Assembly: GCA_024710675.1 (NCBI GenBank)
Contig: JANJUH010000275.1
Coordinates: 1-14,397, forward strand
DNA: 14,397 bases
Direction: 5' to 3'
From: Lysobacterales bacterium
GTDB taxonomy: Bacteria > Pseudomonadota > Gammaproteobacteria > Xanthomonadales > SZUA-5
Shown: one piece after another, positions 1 through 6,043 of the stretch
Position numbering within the stretch: the first letter of the stretch is position 1
Layout: the number at the start of each line of letters is the position of its first letter
Translations under genes and position numbers: made by a program
Notes under the pieces: model-generated
Seen by the model: only the letters and a program-made list of their open reading frames with translations
The model's database searches: none
Told to the model about the DNA's origin: nothing

Positions 1-30
1 TGCGCTTATTCGCGCATCGAACACTGGACT

Positions 31-120
31 GGGGGCAAGGGGCGGGGGGCAGGGGATCAGGTTCGAGTCGCGGTCGGCTCGTGCCGCTCGATCAACCCCC
101 TGCCCCCTTTCCCATGCCCC
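31..120. repeat. G-rich/C-rich inverted heptamer element, copy 1
   Basis: A 25-base G-rich arm at 31-55 (tracts of 5, 4, 6 and 4 G with loops CAA, C and CA) is followed by a 40-base spacer and a 25-base C-rich arm at 96-120. The G arm is a degenerate run of the heptamer GGGGGCA and meets the usual four-tract G-quadruplex pattern; the C arm can pair with it to form a long stem. The same 25-40-24 design recurs at 12548-12637. Bases 1-30 show nothing I can name. Whether the element acts in transcription is unknown. Confidence 0.75.
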
Positions 121-189
121 TTCTACGACGGCAATCAAATCGGGGCGCATGTTCGGTGAGAACGGCGCTGAAACAAGTAGCGGGCTCTT

Positions 190-217
190 ACTTACCACTC
201 ACCACTCACCACTTACC
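190..217 (+). repeat. ACTYACC heptamer array, four units
   Basis: Four contiguous 7-base units: ACTTACC, ACTCACC, ACTCACC, ACTTACC. They lie 52 bases before the start codon of the reductase gene and read in its direction. If translated, the array gives a leucine/proline/threonine-rich peptide that looks like an N-terminal extension of the reductase, but this is repeat DNA rather than protein. Related arrays are at 5470, 5848, 11518 and 11631. Confidence 0.8.
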
Positions 218-269
218 GCCGTCAAAGACCCTCACGACCCCTCCGCACCGCGCGGCCGATCATCTGCCG

Positions 270-1352
270 ATGGCCAACAACCCTCCCCACCGCGTCCAAC
301 TCGCCGGCAGTGGTCGTTCCTTTGCGGTCGAACCCGGTGAGACCGTGCTCGCCGCCGCCCGCCGTGCCGGGCTGGCCTTGCCCTACAGTTGTCTCTCGGG
401 CAATTGCGGGAGCTGCAAGGGCAGGCTCGTGGAGGGCGTGGTCGAGTACCCCTTCAATCCGCCCGAAGCCCTGAGCGCCGCCGAGCGTGAGGCTGGGGAG
501 GCGCTGCTGTGCCAGGCGGTGCCGGCCAGCGACCTGACGGTGGCGATCCGCGAAGTCGAGGCCGTGGCCGGCATCCCGATCCGCCAGCTCGCGGTCAAGC
601 TCGTGGCCAAGCGCCTGCTGTGCGCGGATGTGGTCGAACTGGAACTGCGCCCGGGCCGCGGCGAGGCGCTGCGCTGGCTGCCGGGCCAGTACCTCGACAT
701 CCTGCTGCCGGAGGGCAAACGCCGGGCCTTCTCGATTGCCAACCGTCCCGGCGATGGCGACGTCCTGCACCTGCACGTCCGCCGTGTCAGTGGCGGCGGC
801 TTCACCCAATACGTCTTCGACGAACTGGCCGTCGGCAAGGTGCTGCGCATCGAGGCGCCGCTCGGCACCTTCGTGCCGCGCGAGGGCGGTGACCGGCCGA
901 TCCTGCTGGTCGCCGGCGGCACCGGTTTTGCGCCGATCAAGGCCCTGGTCGAGCACTGGCTGGTGCAGGGCTCGACGCGCCCCATGCACCTGTACTGGGG
1001 GGTCCGTCACGTGGCCGACCTCTATCTCGATGCGCTGTGCCGGCGCTGGGTCGAGGAACATCCGCTGATCCGCTACACGCCCGTGCTCAGCGAAGCCGAC
1101 CCCCTCGAGCGCCACCACTATCGCTCGGGGCCGGTCCACGAGGCGGTCCTCAAGGACTTCCCCGGCCTCGAGCGCTTCGATGTCTACATGAGCGGCCCGC
1201 CGCCGATGATCGAGGCCGGTCGCCGCAGCTTCGTCGCTGCCGGCCTGCCGGCGGACAGGCTCTATTATGATTCCTTCGACTACGCTCCCGATGTGCTGGC
1301 CGCGCTGATCCGGGCGCGGCGCGCCGCCGATGCAAAGGAGGAAGACTCGTGA
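270..1352 (+). CDS. 2Fe-2S ferredoxin / FAD / NAD(P)H oxidoreductase
   Basis: A 360-residue electron-transfer flavoprotein that takes electrons from NAD(P)H through FAD to a plant-type 2Fe-2S centre and on to an unknown acceptor. Residues 8-95 form the ferredoxin domain, with cluster ligands C41, C46, C49 and C81. The FAD-binding barrel spans about 105-205, with the RAFSIAN flavin motif at 152-158. The NAD(P) domain follows, with VAGGTGFAP at 214-222 and YMSGPPPMI at 306-314. Proteins of this layout are often annotated as CDP-6-deoxy-delta-3,4-glucoseen reductase (AscD-like), but nothing nearby belongs to deoxysugar synthesis, so the substrate is open. The frame stays open upstream to 81, but that part is repeat DNA; family alignment favours the ATG at 270. 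There is no Shine-Dalgarno; GATCAT at 258-263 could be a -10 for a leaderless mRNA. The stop overlaps the next start in GTGA. Confidence 0.9.
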   Translation: MANNPPHRVQLAGSGRSFAVEPGETVLAAARRAGLALPYSCLSGNCGSCKGRLVEGVVEYPFNPPEALSAAEREAGEALLCQAVPASDLTVAIREVEAVAGIPIRQLAVKLVAKRLLCADVVELELRPGRGEALRWLPGQYLDILLPEGKRRAFSIANRPGDGDVLHLHVRRVSGGGFTQYVFDELAVGKVLRIEAPLGTFVPREGGDRPILLVAGGTGFAPIKALVEHWLVQGSTRPMHLYWGVRHVADLYLDALCRRWVEEHPLIRYTPVLSEADPLERHHYRSGPVHEAVLKDFPGLERFDVYMSGPPPMIEAGRRSFVAAGLPADRLYYDSFDYAPDVLAALIRARRAADAKEEDS

Positions 1353-1654
1353 GCCGATTCGCGATCGTGCTGTGCCTCGGTCTCGCACTGCCCTGGCACG
1401 CTGCCGAGGCGATGCGTTGTGGCAAGGACCTGGTCCGCGAGGGCATGACCCGCTACGAGGTGCGCGAACGCTGCGGCGAGCCCGACGACATCAGCCGGCG
1501 CTACAAGACCGTCTACCGGCACATGGCCCACGACCAGGCCGTGGCGATCGAGGTCGAGATCGAGGAGTGGTTCTACGACGGCGGCAGCAATCGCCTCGAT
1601 CGCCTGCTGCGTTTCGTCAACGGTCGCCTGGTCCGCGAGGACGTCGGCTCGTAG
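1349..1654 (+). CDS. DUF2845 family secreted protein
   Basis: A 101-residue protein with a signal peptide: hydrophobic residues 4-18 and a likely AEA cleavage site at residues 19-21. The mature part opens with the DUF2845 hallmark CGKDLVREGM (C24), followed by RCGEP (C42); the two cysteines may form a periplasmic disulfide. The function of the family is unknown. The GTG start overlaps the reductase stop by four bases (GTGA), and AGGAGG at 1336-1341 is a strong ribosome site inside the end of the reductase gene, so the two are surely co-transcribed. The TAG stop is supplied by the GTAG head of the REP element that begins at 1651. Confidence 0.85.
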   Translation: MSRFAIVLCLGLALPWHAAEAMRCGKDLVREGMTRYEVRERCGEPDDISRRYKTVYRHMAHDQAVAIEVEIEEWFYDGGSNRLDRLLRFVNGRLVREDVGS

Positions 1655-1755
1655 CCCGCGGTGACCGCGTAGCCCGCGTTGACCGCCGCAGGCGGGCTAC
1701 GCGGGTGCTCGCGGCAAGCCCGCGCGGGTAGCGCCTGCGGCGCAACCCACGCTAC
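1651..1755. repeat. GTAG-headed REP array
   Basis: A run of palindromic units, all beginning or ending in GTAG/CTAC. One head is at 1651. A complete hairpin spans 1669-1700 with 9-base arms (GTAGCCCGC and GCGGGCTAC). A further imperfect unit runs from GTAGCG at 1728 to CGCTAC at 1755. The shape matches GTAG-type REP sequences known from Xanthomonadales such as Stenotrophomonas. The array occupies the whole gap between two convergent genes and probably acts as a bidirectional transcription stop or mRNA 3' stabiliser (inference). Confidence 0.8.
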
Positions 1756-2390
1756 GTGCCGAATCGCCCCTCGCGCAGGAAGCGCACGGTCAGCTCGGCC
1801 GCCGCCGCCGAGAACAGCAGCGCCGTGTGGCTGGCGCGCACGACCACGTGGTCGCTGATGCCCGGCAGCCGGGTTTCCGCGACGGCCACGGTGCCGTCAT
1901 TGGGCTTCGGGAGGCGGCCCAGGATCAGGCTCAGCCCGAAGGACAGTTCGCCGGCAATGACGCCGACCGCCTGCGGCCCGTCCCAGCGGTCCTGCCCGGT
2001 CAGCAGGATCTCGCGCGCATGACCCATGCCCAGGCGATCGAGTCGGGCCGCTGCAAGGCGGCGTGCCAGCGCACTGCCGAGCAAGGGCGAGCCGAGGCAC
2101 ACGACCCGCGCATCGGGCAGGCGCCCCGGCCGGTGGCGCAGGTAATCGAGGGCCAGCACGCCGCCGAGGCTGTGCCCGACGAAATGCAGCGGCCCATCGG
2201 CGCCGGCGATCGCCGCATCGATGACCGCGTGGTGCTGCTCGAAGGGTGCGCGAATGCTGGCGTAGTCCGGTGCGAGCACCGCATAGCCGGCCGCCCGCAG
2301 GCGCTGCGCGAGCCGGCTGGTGACACCCCGCCGCATCCAGATGCCATGCAGCAGAACGACCCGACCTGCGGCGGCTGCGGGCGCGTTCAC
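1752..2390 (-). CDS. PGAP1-like alpha/beta-hydrolase (lipase/esterase)
   Basis: A 212-residue serine hydrolase. An oxyanion-hole HG lies at residues 15-16 (LLHGIW), the nucleophile elbow GHSLGG puts Ser74 at the centre, and PNDGTV (Asp165) and ASHT (His188) complete a plausible triad at the expected spacing. It resembles small lipases of the PGAP1/DUF676 type; the natural ester substrate is unknown. No signal peptide is visible, so it is probably cytoplasmic. The GTG start at 2390 overlaps the stop of the SPOR gene in GTGA. The open frame extends upstream to 2834, but that stretch only shadows the SPOR gene. The TAG stop lies in the CTAC end of the REP array. Confidence 0.85.
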   Translation of the reverse strand: MNAPAAAAGRVVLLHGIWMRRGVTSRLAQRLRAAGYAVLAPDYASIRAPFEQHHAVIDAAIAGADGPLHFVGHSLGGVLALDYLRHRPGRLPDARVVCLGSPLLGSALARRLAAARLDRLGMGHAREILLTGQDRWDGPQAVGVIAGELSFGLSLILGRLPKPNDGTVAVAETRLPGISDHVVVRASHTALLFSAAAAELTVRFLREGRFGT

Positions 2391-3046
2391 CCGCAGGGAA
2401 CCGGTCGCAAGGTCAGGGCCTCGGCTCCCGGAATACCCGCAAGATCGGGCGGCGTTTCGTCGGCGCGCTCGAAGTCGAGCCACCAGCGCCTTTGCACTTC
2501 GGTGCGCTCTTCGAGCCGCGCCGGGAAACCCAGCGCGGCGATCTGCGCCTGGCGCCGTGAGGCATTGCCGCGCTCGCGGAACAGACCCAGCGAAATGGTG
2601 TTCTCGTGATCGCCGGCGGTCACCACGTAATAGTCGCGGACGCCGGCGGCATTCAGTTGCCGCGCCGAACGCAGCGCCGATTCGCGATCGGCAAAGGCGG
2701 GCAGGTATACCCAGTAGCCGCGCGGAATGTCGGTGGCGCTCTCCTGGAACTGGATGCGCAGGGTCTGCGGGGTCAGCAAGGCCATCGCTTCGCGCAGGGC
2801 GCGCTGCTCTTCGAAGGGCCCCAGCGAACTGCAATGGCGGGCCCGGGGAGGACTGCCGTCGGCAGCGAGCAGGCTTGCCGCCTGGTTCATGGCCGCGGCA
2901 TCACGCTCCTGCAGCAGCACCAACGCCGCGACACCTTCTTCGCTGGCGCGGAAGGCCGGGATGCTCACCGGCGGCCGCGTGTACCACCAGGCCGCCGCGG
3001 CAGCGTTCAGTGCGAGCAGCAGCAGGAAAACGATGCGGGCGAACAT
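2387..3046 (-). CDS. SPOR-domain membrane-anchored protein
   Basis: A 219-residue protein with a short N-terminal membrane anchor (about residues 4-21) followed by a periplasmic part. The segment at about 108-185 (GYWVYLPAFADRESALRSAR, then YYVV, NTISLGLF and RERGNASRRQAQ) has the paired beta-alpha-beta look of a SPOR domain, the fold that binds denuded peptidoglycan glycans at division sites. Residues 72 and 218 are cysteines. No Shine-Dalgarno is evident before the ATG. It is translationally coupled to the downstream hydrolase (GTGA). A role in envelope or septal biology follows from the domain; the partner is unknown. Confidence 0.8.
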   Translation of the reverse strand: MFARIVFLLLLALNAAAAAWWYTRPPVSIPAFRASEEGVAALVLLQERDAAAMNQAASLLAADGSPPRARHCSSLGPFEEQRALREAMALLTPQTLRIQFQESATDIPRGYWVYLPAFADRESALRSARQLNAAGVRDYYVVTAGDHENTISLGLFRERGNASRRQAQIAALGFPARLEERTEVQRRWWLDFERADETPPDLAGIPGAEALTLRPVPCG

Positions 3047-3149
3047 CGGGCGGCGTCAGTCCCGGGCAGCACGGCAGCGGCGCGCACGTCGGCCGTCTGC
3101 CCGCCCCTTGCAGGCACCGCCAGTGGCCAGGGACAAGCGCCCACGCACC

Positions 3150-3671
3150 TCAGGCACGGACCAGCGTGACCGGGCGATCGGCGCCGTGTACCACCTTGTG
3201 GGCCACCGAGCCGAGCAGGGCACTGCCCAGCGCGCCATGACCACGGGTGCCCATCAGGATCAGCGCGGCATCGAGCTCTGCGGCGCGCTCGAGAATCCGC
3301 GGCGCCGGATTGCCCATCAGGATGTGCAGCGTGTGGGGCACGCCTGCCGCCGCGAGCTGCGCGCGTGCGGCAGACGTTTCGGCCATGCCGACTTCCGGCA
3401 GCAAGCGCTCGGCGGCCTCCTTGGCCAGATAGTCGTGGACGAAGAGCAGGTGTACCTCGGCGCGCCACTCGTATTGCTGGCCCCAGCGCAGCGCCTCGGC
3501 CACCAGGTGCTCGGTGACCTCGGTGCCGTCGATGGCGATCAGCACGCGCGGCAGCGTGCCCAGGGGCGGTGCGCCGAAGCGTTCGACCAGGCCGGTCAGG
3601 CGGTCGATGTCGTCACGTTCGAGCAGGCGTTCGCCGGGTTGGCTGGGCCAGCGGGCAGTCTCGTGTGTCAT
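3150..3671 (-). CDS. universal stress protein (UspA family)
   Basis: A 173-residue protein with one Usp domain beginning near residue 41 (PRVLIAIDGTE, nucleotide-contacting Asp48) and ending in the ATP-binding signature G-2x-G-9x-G(S/T) at residues 141-155. It therefore belongs to the ATP-binding branch rather than the UspA branch that lacks the motif. The first 40 residues are an extra N-terminal stretch with no recognised domain. The ATG at 3671 was chosen because upstream residues of the open frame lie in the divergent promoter region and are not Usp-like; a weak GGAG precedes it. About 100 bases separate it from the SPOR gene, so co-transcription is possible but not certain. Confidence 0.88.
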   Translation of the reverse strand: MTHETARWPSQPGERLLERDDIDRLTGLVERFGAPPLGTLPRVLIAIDGTEVTEHLVAEALRWGQQYEWRAEVHLLFVHDYLAKEAAERLLPEVGMAETSAARAQLAAAGVPHTLHILMGNPAPRILERAAELDAALILMGTRGHGALGSALLGSVAHKVVHGADRPVTLVRA

Positions 3672-3754
3672 CGGATCAGGCTCCGCGCGATCAGGGGTGG
3701 GGATGCGGCAGACGCCTCCCAACGGGGGTGGCGGACGCATCCGGGACAATCCCG

Positions 3755-3775
3755 AGTCTACGCCGGGCGTAGACT
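3755..3775. promoter_or_regulatory. perfect palindrome in a divergent promoter region
   Basis: Arms AGTCTACGC (3755-3763) and GCGTAGACT (3767-3775) are perfect inverted copies around CGG. The site lies between the stress-protein gene and the 80-residue/kynA unit. TAGACT at each end resembles a -10 hexamer, one on each strand, so a bound dimer would block or guide both promoters. No U-tract follows, so a terminator is unlikely. I do not recognise the regulator. Confidence 0.5.
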
Positions 3776-3811
3776 GCGCGTGGTACCGGAAGCAGCAGGA
3801 GGAGCGTCGAC

Positions 3812-4054
3812 ATGCAACGTTGGGTGCGCTTGCCACAGGGTGGGTTCATCGATGCCAGCCGGATCGTGTACGTCGGCAAGCCGGAATCCTTCGCCAAGCT
3901 GGACGAGGAAGGCCATGCGGTGGGTACCGATTACGCCGTCGCGATTGCGACCAGCTTCGATCGCACCCAGCAGATGATGATCAACGGCAGCCGCGATGAA
4001 ATCGCCCAATTCGTCCGCCAGCTGATGGGCCAGGGCCAGGGGAGCCAGGGGTGA
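3812..4054 (+). CDS. 80-residue conserved-looking protein of unknown function, coupled to kynA
   Basis: A small soluble protein that I do not recognise. It begins RWVRLPQGGFIDASRIVYVG, a pattern of short strands, then an acidic middle and DYAVAIATSF, and ends with a predicted helix (SRDEIAQFVRQLM) and a glycine/glutamine-rich tail. The layout of short beta strands followed by a helix recalls small FlbD-like or LytTR-like beta domains, but I see no convincing motif. AGGAGGAG immediately upstream is the strongest Shine-Dalgarno in the window, so it is very probably translated. Its stop overlaps the kynA start in GTGA, implying it is made together with tryptophan dioxygenase. Confidence 0.75.
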   Translation: MQRWVRLPQGGFIDASRIVYVGKPESFAKLDEEGHAVGTDYAVAIATSFDRTQQMMINGSRDEIAQFVRQLMGQGQGSQG

Positions 4055-4947
4055 GCGGCGCGGGTGGCCCGCCGGCCGATGACAATCGGCGCCCGCTGGA
4101 AAGCGGCATCACCGTCGATCTGCGCGATCGCCTGACCTACGACGGCTACCTGTGCCTGCCGCGCCTGCTGTCGGCACAGCAGCCCTTGTCGAGTCCGCCG
4201 CATCACGACGAGATGCTGTTCATCATCCAGCACCAGACCAGCGAGCTCTGGATGAAGCTGGTGATCCATGAACTCGAGGCGGCCATCGCGCGATTGCGCA
4301 ATGATGATTCCGGCCCTTGCCTGAAGATCCTGGCGCGCGTGAAGCACATCCAGCGCCAACTCTTCGAACAATGGGCGGTGCTGGAAACCCTGACCCCCAG
4401 CGAATACATGGCATTCCGCCACGTCCTCGGTCCGGCCAGCGGCTTCCAGTCGGTGCAATACCGGATCATCGAATTTTTGCTCGGCAACAAGAATGCCGAC
4501 ATGATCCCGGTCTTCGATTACGCCCCGGCCGAGCGCGCGCGCTTGGAAGCCGTGCTGCATGCGCCCAGTCTCTACGACGAGTTCCTGGCCCACCTGTCAC
4601 GCGCCGGCCACGCGATCCCGCTGGCGCTGGTCGAACGTGATTTCTCCCAGCCACACCAGCGCGATGCCCGCCTTATTCCGGTGTTCCAGCGCATCTACGA
4701 GTCCCCGGATGCCCACTGGACGCAGTATCACCTGTGCGAACAGCTGGTGGACGTCGAGGAGAGTTTCCAGTTGTGGCGCTTCCGCCACATGAAAACTGTC
4801 GAAAGGATCATCGGATATCGCCGTGGCACCGGCGGCTCTTCGGGCGTGGCCTTCCTCAAGCGTGCACTGGAATTGACTTTCTTTCCCGAACTCCTCGAGG
4901 TCCGCACGGTACTTGGGCGGGCGCAATCGACCACCGGACAAATGTAA
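4051..4947 (+). CDS. kynA: tryptophan 2,3-dioxygenase
   Basis: A 298-residue haem enzyme that opens the indole ring of L-tryptophan with O2 to give N-formylkynurenine, the first step of the kynurenine pathway; it works as a cytoplasmic homotetramer. Family residues are intact: F57 and H61 (FIIQHQTSELWMKL region), Y119 and R123 (YMAFR), the proximal haem ligand H246 (RFRHMKTVERIIG) and T260 (RRGTGGSSG). All stand exactly six positions after their counterparts in the Xanthomonas campestris enzyme (F51, H55, Y113, R117, H240, T254). The GTG start overlaps the upstream stop. No other kynurenine gene is in the window, so the product is processed by enzymes encoded elsewhere, either for degradation or for NAD synthesis. 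Confidence 0.97.
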   Translation: MSGAGGPPADDNRRPLESGITVDLRDRLTYDGYLCLPRLLSAQQPLSSPPHHDEMLFIIQHQTSELWMKLVIHELEAAIARLRNDDSGPCLKILARVKHIQRQLFEQWAVLETLTPSEYMAFRHVLGPASGFQSVQYRIIEFLLGNKNADMIPVFDYAPAERARLEAVLHAPSLYDEFLAHLSRAGHAIPLALVERDFSQPHQRDARLIPVFQRIYESPDAHWTQYHLCEQLVDVEESFQLWRFRHMKTVERIIGYRRGTGGSSGVAFLKRALELTFFPELLEVRTVLGRAQSTTGQM

Positions 4948-5040
4948 CAGGACTTTTCGCGCTGAACATTTTTGAAACCGAGGACATTTTCCAGGCTGTC
5001 GGGACTCCACAGCGGATAATCAAGAGCGCAGAATGCGGAC

Positions 5041-5054
5041 ACGGGAATTCCCGT
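5041..5054. promoter_or_regulatory. 14-base palindrome just before the H-NS gene
   Basis: ACGGGAATTCCCGT is a perfect palindrome ending 8 bases before the Shine-Dalgarno AAGGAG (5063-5068). A GATAAT at 5015-5020 could be the -10 of the promoter, though no good -35 is visible; that would place the palindrome in the early leader. It may be an operator or an mRNA hairpin. The regulator is not recognisable. Confidence 0.35.
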
Positions 5055-5077
5055 CAAAGCACAAGGAGTTTGCCCCC

Positions 5078-5407
5078 ATGTCCATCGATCTCAGTGGCCT
5101 GTCCATCGCCGATCTCGAAAAGCTGATCGACAATGCCAAGGGCCGCATCGAGCAGTTGAAGCGCCAGCAGTTCGCCGAGTTGCGCCGCACGCTCGAGCAG
5201 CAGGCCAAGGAAGCCGGCTTCGACATCTACGAGCTGTTCGGCACCGGTCGCGCCGCCAAGGCGCCGAGCGAGAAGAAGCCCGTCGCCCCGAAGTACCGCG
5301 ATACGGCCAATCCGAACAACACCTGGAGCGGTCGCGGCAAGCACCCGGTGTGGCTGCGCGACGCGCTGGCCGCCGGCAAGACGCTCGATTCCTTCGCGAT
5401 CAAGTAA
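5078..5407 (+). CDS. H-NS family nucleoid protein
   Basis: A 109-residue DNA-binding protein. Residues 8-46 are a charged heptad-like coiled coil for dimerisation (LEKLIDNAKGRIEQLKR), residues 55-70 a basic linker, and residues 71-109 the H-NS C-terminal domain with the conserved TWSGRGKHPVWL around W83 and the AT-rich minor-groove loop. Such proteins silence AT-rich or foreign DNA and bridge the chromosome. The ATG at 5078 follows AAGGAG by 9 bases. The frame opens at 5033, but those codons cover the leader palindrome. It lies 130 bases after kynA and has its own terminator, so it is probably a single-gene unit. Confidence 0.93.
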   Translation: MSIDLSGLSIADLEKLIDNAKGRIEQLKRQQFAELRRTLEQQAKEAGFDIYELFGTGRAAKAPSEKKPVAPKYRDTANPNNTWSGRGKHPVWLRDALAAGKTLDSFAIK

Positions 5408-5429
5408 GTCGCGTCGGACAGCGAAACCC

Positions 5430-5460
5430 CATCGGCCGCCTCCGGGCGGCCGATGTGTTT
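5430..5460 (+). terminator. Rho-independent terminator of the H-NS gene
   Basis: CATCGGCCGCC (5430-5440) and GGCGGCCGATG (5445-5455) form a perfect 11-base stem with a 4-base loop, followed by TGTTT. It begins 22 bases after the stop codon. Confidence 0.85.
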
Positions 5461-5469
5461 CGGAGAGGC

Positions 5470-5497
5470 GGTAGGTGGTGCGTGGTGAGTGGTGAGT
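5470..5497 (-). repeat. GGTRAGT heptamer array, four units
   Basis: Four contiguous units: GGTAGGT, GGTGCGT, GGTGAGT, GGTGAGT, the complement of the ACTYACC array. A matching inverted partner lies at 5845-5864, and the two enclose about 350 bases of nested repeats. Confidence 0.75.
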
Positions 5498-5506
5498 TGC
5501 AGAAGC

Positions 5507-5574
5507 GTCGGCATGAATGCCGACCCACAGGCTGTCGAGGCTGATGTGGGTCCGGATTCATCCGGACGCTCTTC
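5507..5574. repeat. REP-like hairpins, inverted pair
   Basis: Two 8-2-8 hairpins face each other: GTCGGCAT/ATGCCGAC at 5507-5524 (this unit reads on the minus strand) and GTCCGGAT/ATCCGGAC at 5550-5567, each flanked by GTGG on its outer side. The second unit, extended to GCTCTTC at 5574, is repeated exactly at 5712-5740. The two hairpins differ by compensated base pairs, which marks them as one family. Confidence 0.75.
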
Positions 5575-5602
5575 ATGGCGAGCCAGATCAGCCGCTGTCT
5601 GT

Positions 5603-5688
5603 CGTCATTCCGGCGCAGGCCGGAATCCAGTGCTTCTCCCGACTCCGCCGCCAGGGCGTTCTGGATCCCGGCCTGCGCCGGGGTGACG
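5603..5688. repeat. inverted repeat of the ATTCC-GGAAT palindrome type
   Basis: Two 28-base arms (5603-5630 and 5661-5688) match at 25 of 28 positions when one is inverted, around a 30-base spacer. Each arm starts CGTCA and contains its own small palindrome (ATTCCGGC..GCCGGAAT on the left). Elements of this form, with outer CGTCATTCC and inner AATCCAG, are scattered in many proteobacterial genomes as non-autonomous repeats. Confidence 0.7.
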
Positions 5689-5711
5689 GAACTGGTCCGC
5701 GAGTTGCAGTG

Positions 5712-5740
5712 GTGGGTCCGGATTCATCCGGACGCTCTTC
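5712..5740 (+). repeat. second direct copy of the GTGGGTCCGGAT REP unit
   Basis: A 29-base exact copy of 5546-5574, in the same orientation and 166 bases downstream. Its core hairpin is GTCCGGAT/ATCCGGAC. The stretch 5741-5844 that follows is GC-rich with an imperfect hairpin (TGGTGG ... CCACCA), and I see no gene in it. Confidence 0.75.
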
Positions 5741-5844
5741 GAAGCAAAGTCGGTGCGAAAGAGCGCGGGGGCTGGAGCCTCCTCCGCCCGGGGCCTGCTG
5801 GTGGCTGCGCAAAAGGCCGCCAACCACCAAAACCCCGCAAGGCT

Positions 5845-5864
5845 GCCACTTGCCACTCACCACT
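5845..5864 (+). repeat. short ACTYACC heptamer array
   Basis: ACTTGCC and ACTCACC followed by ACT: two and a half units. It is the inverted partner of the array at 5470-5497 and abuts the 177-base palindromic element that starts at 5867. Confidence 0.6.
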
Positions 5865-5866
5865 GG

Positions 5867-6043
5867 GAGCCTGTGAAAAAACCTCGCGCCTACTGCGGCT
5901 GCCGCCAGACGTCCCTGGCGGCGTTGCGCTACGCGAAAACGGCGGTCATTGGCCTCGGACTAGTCCCTTGTTTTCACGTAGCGCGCCTTGCCAGGAACGC
6001 CCGGCGACACCCTCGCTACGGCGCTCGAATTTTTCACAAGCTC
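5867..6043. mobile_element. 177-base palindromic MITE-like element
   Basis: Terminal inverted repeats start GAGC(C/T)TGTGAAAAA (5867-5890 and 6020-6043, 19 of 24 matching). Inside, GCGCTACGCGAAAAC (5926-5940) and its near-perfect inverse (5970-5984) share the same centre, about 5955, so the whole element is one large imperfect palindrome. There is no coding capacity and no obvious target-site duplication. It lies downstream of hemN; a short GC hairpin at 6047-6063 separates them. I infer a non-autonomous mobile element or a large REP-like structure. Confidence 0.6.

Noticed and set aside
222..1388. A 388-residue minus-strand open frame opposite the reductase
   Set aside because: Shadow of the 2Fe-2S flavoprotein, whose cofactor motifs are intact on the plus strand.
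3047..3149. A missed small gene or terminator between the stress protein and SPOR genes
   Set aside because: No start with a ribosome site, no stable hairpin with a T run on the relevant strand; nothing supportable was seen.
5517..5876. Small plus-strand gene (119 residues) in the repeat block
   Set aside because: It is made entirely of REP hairpins and heptamers, with no ribosome site and no protein-like pattern.
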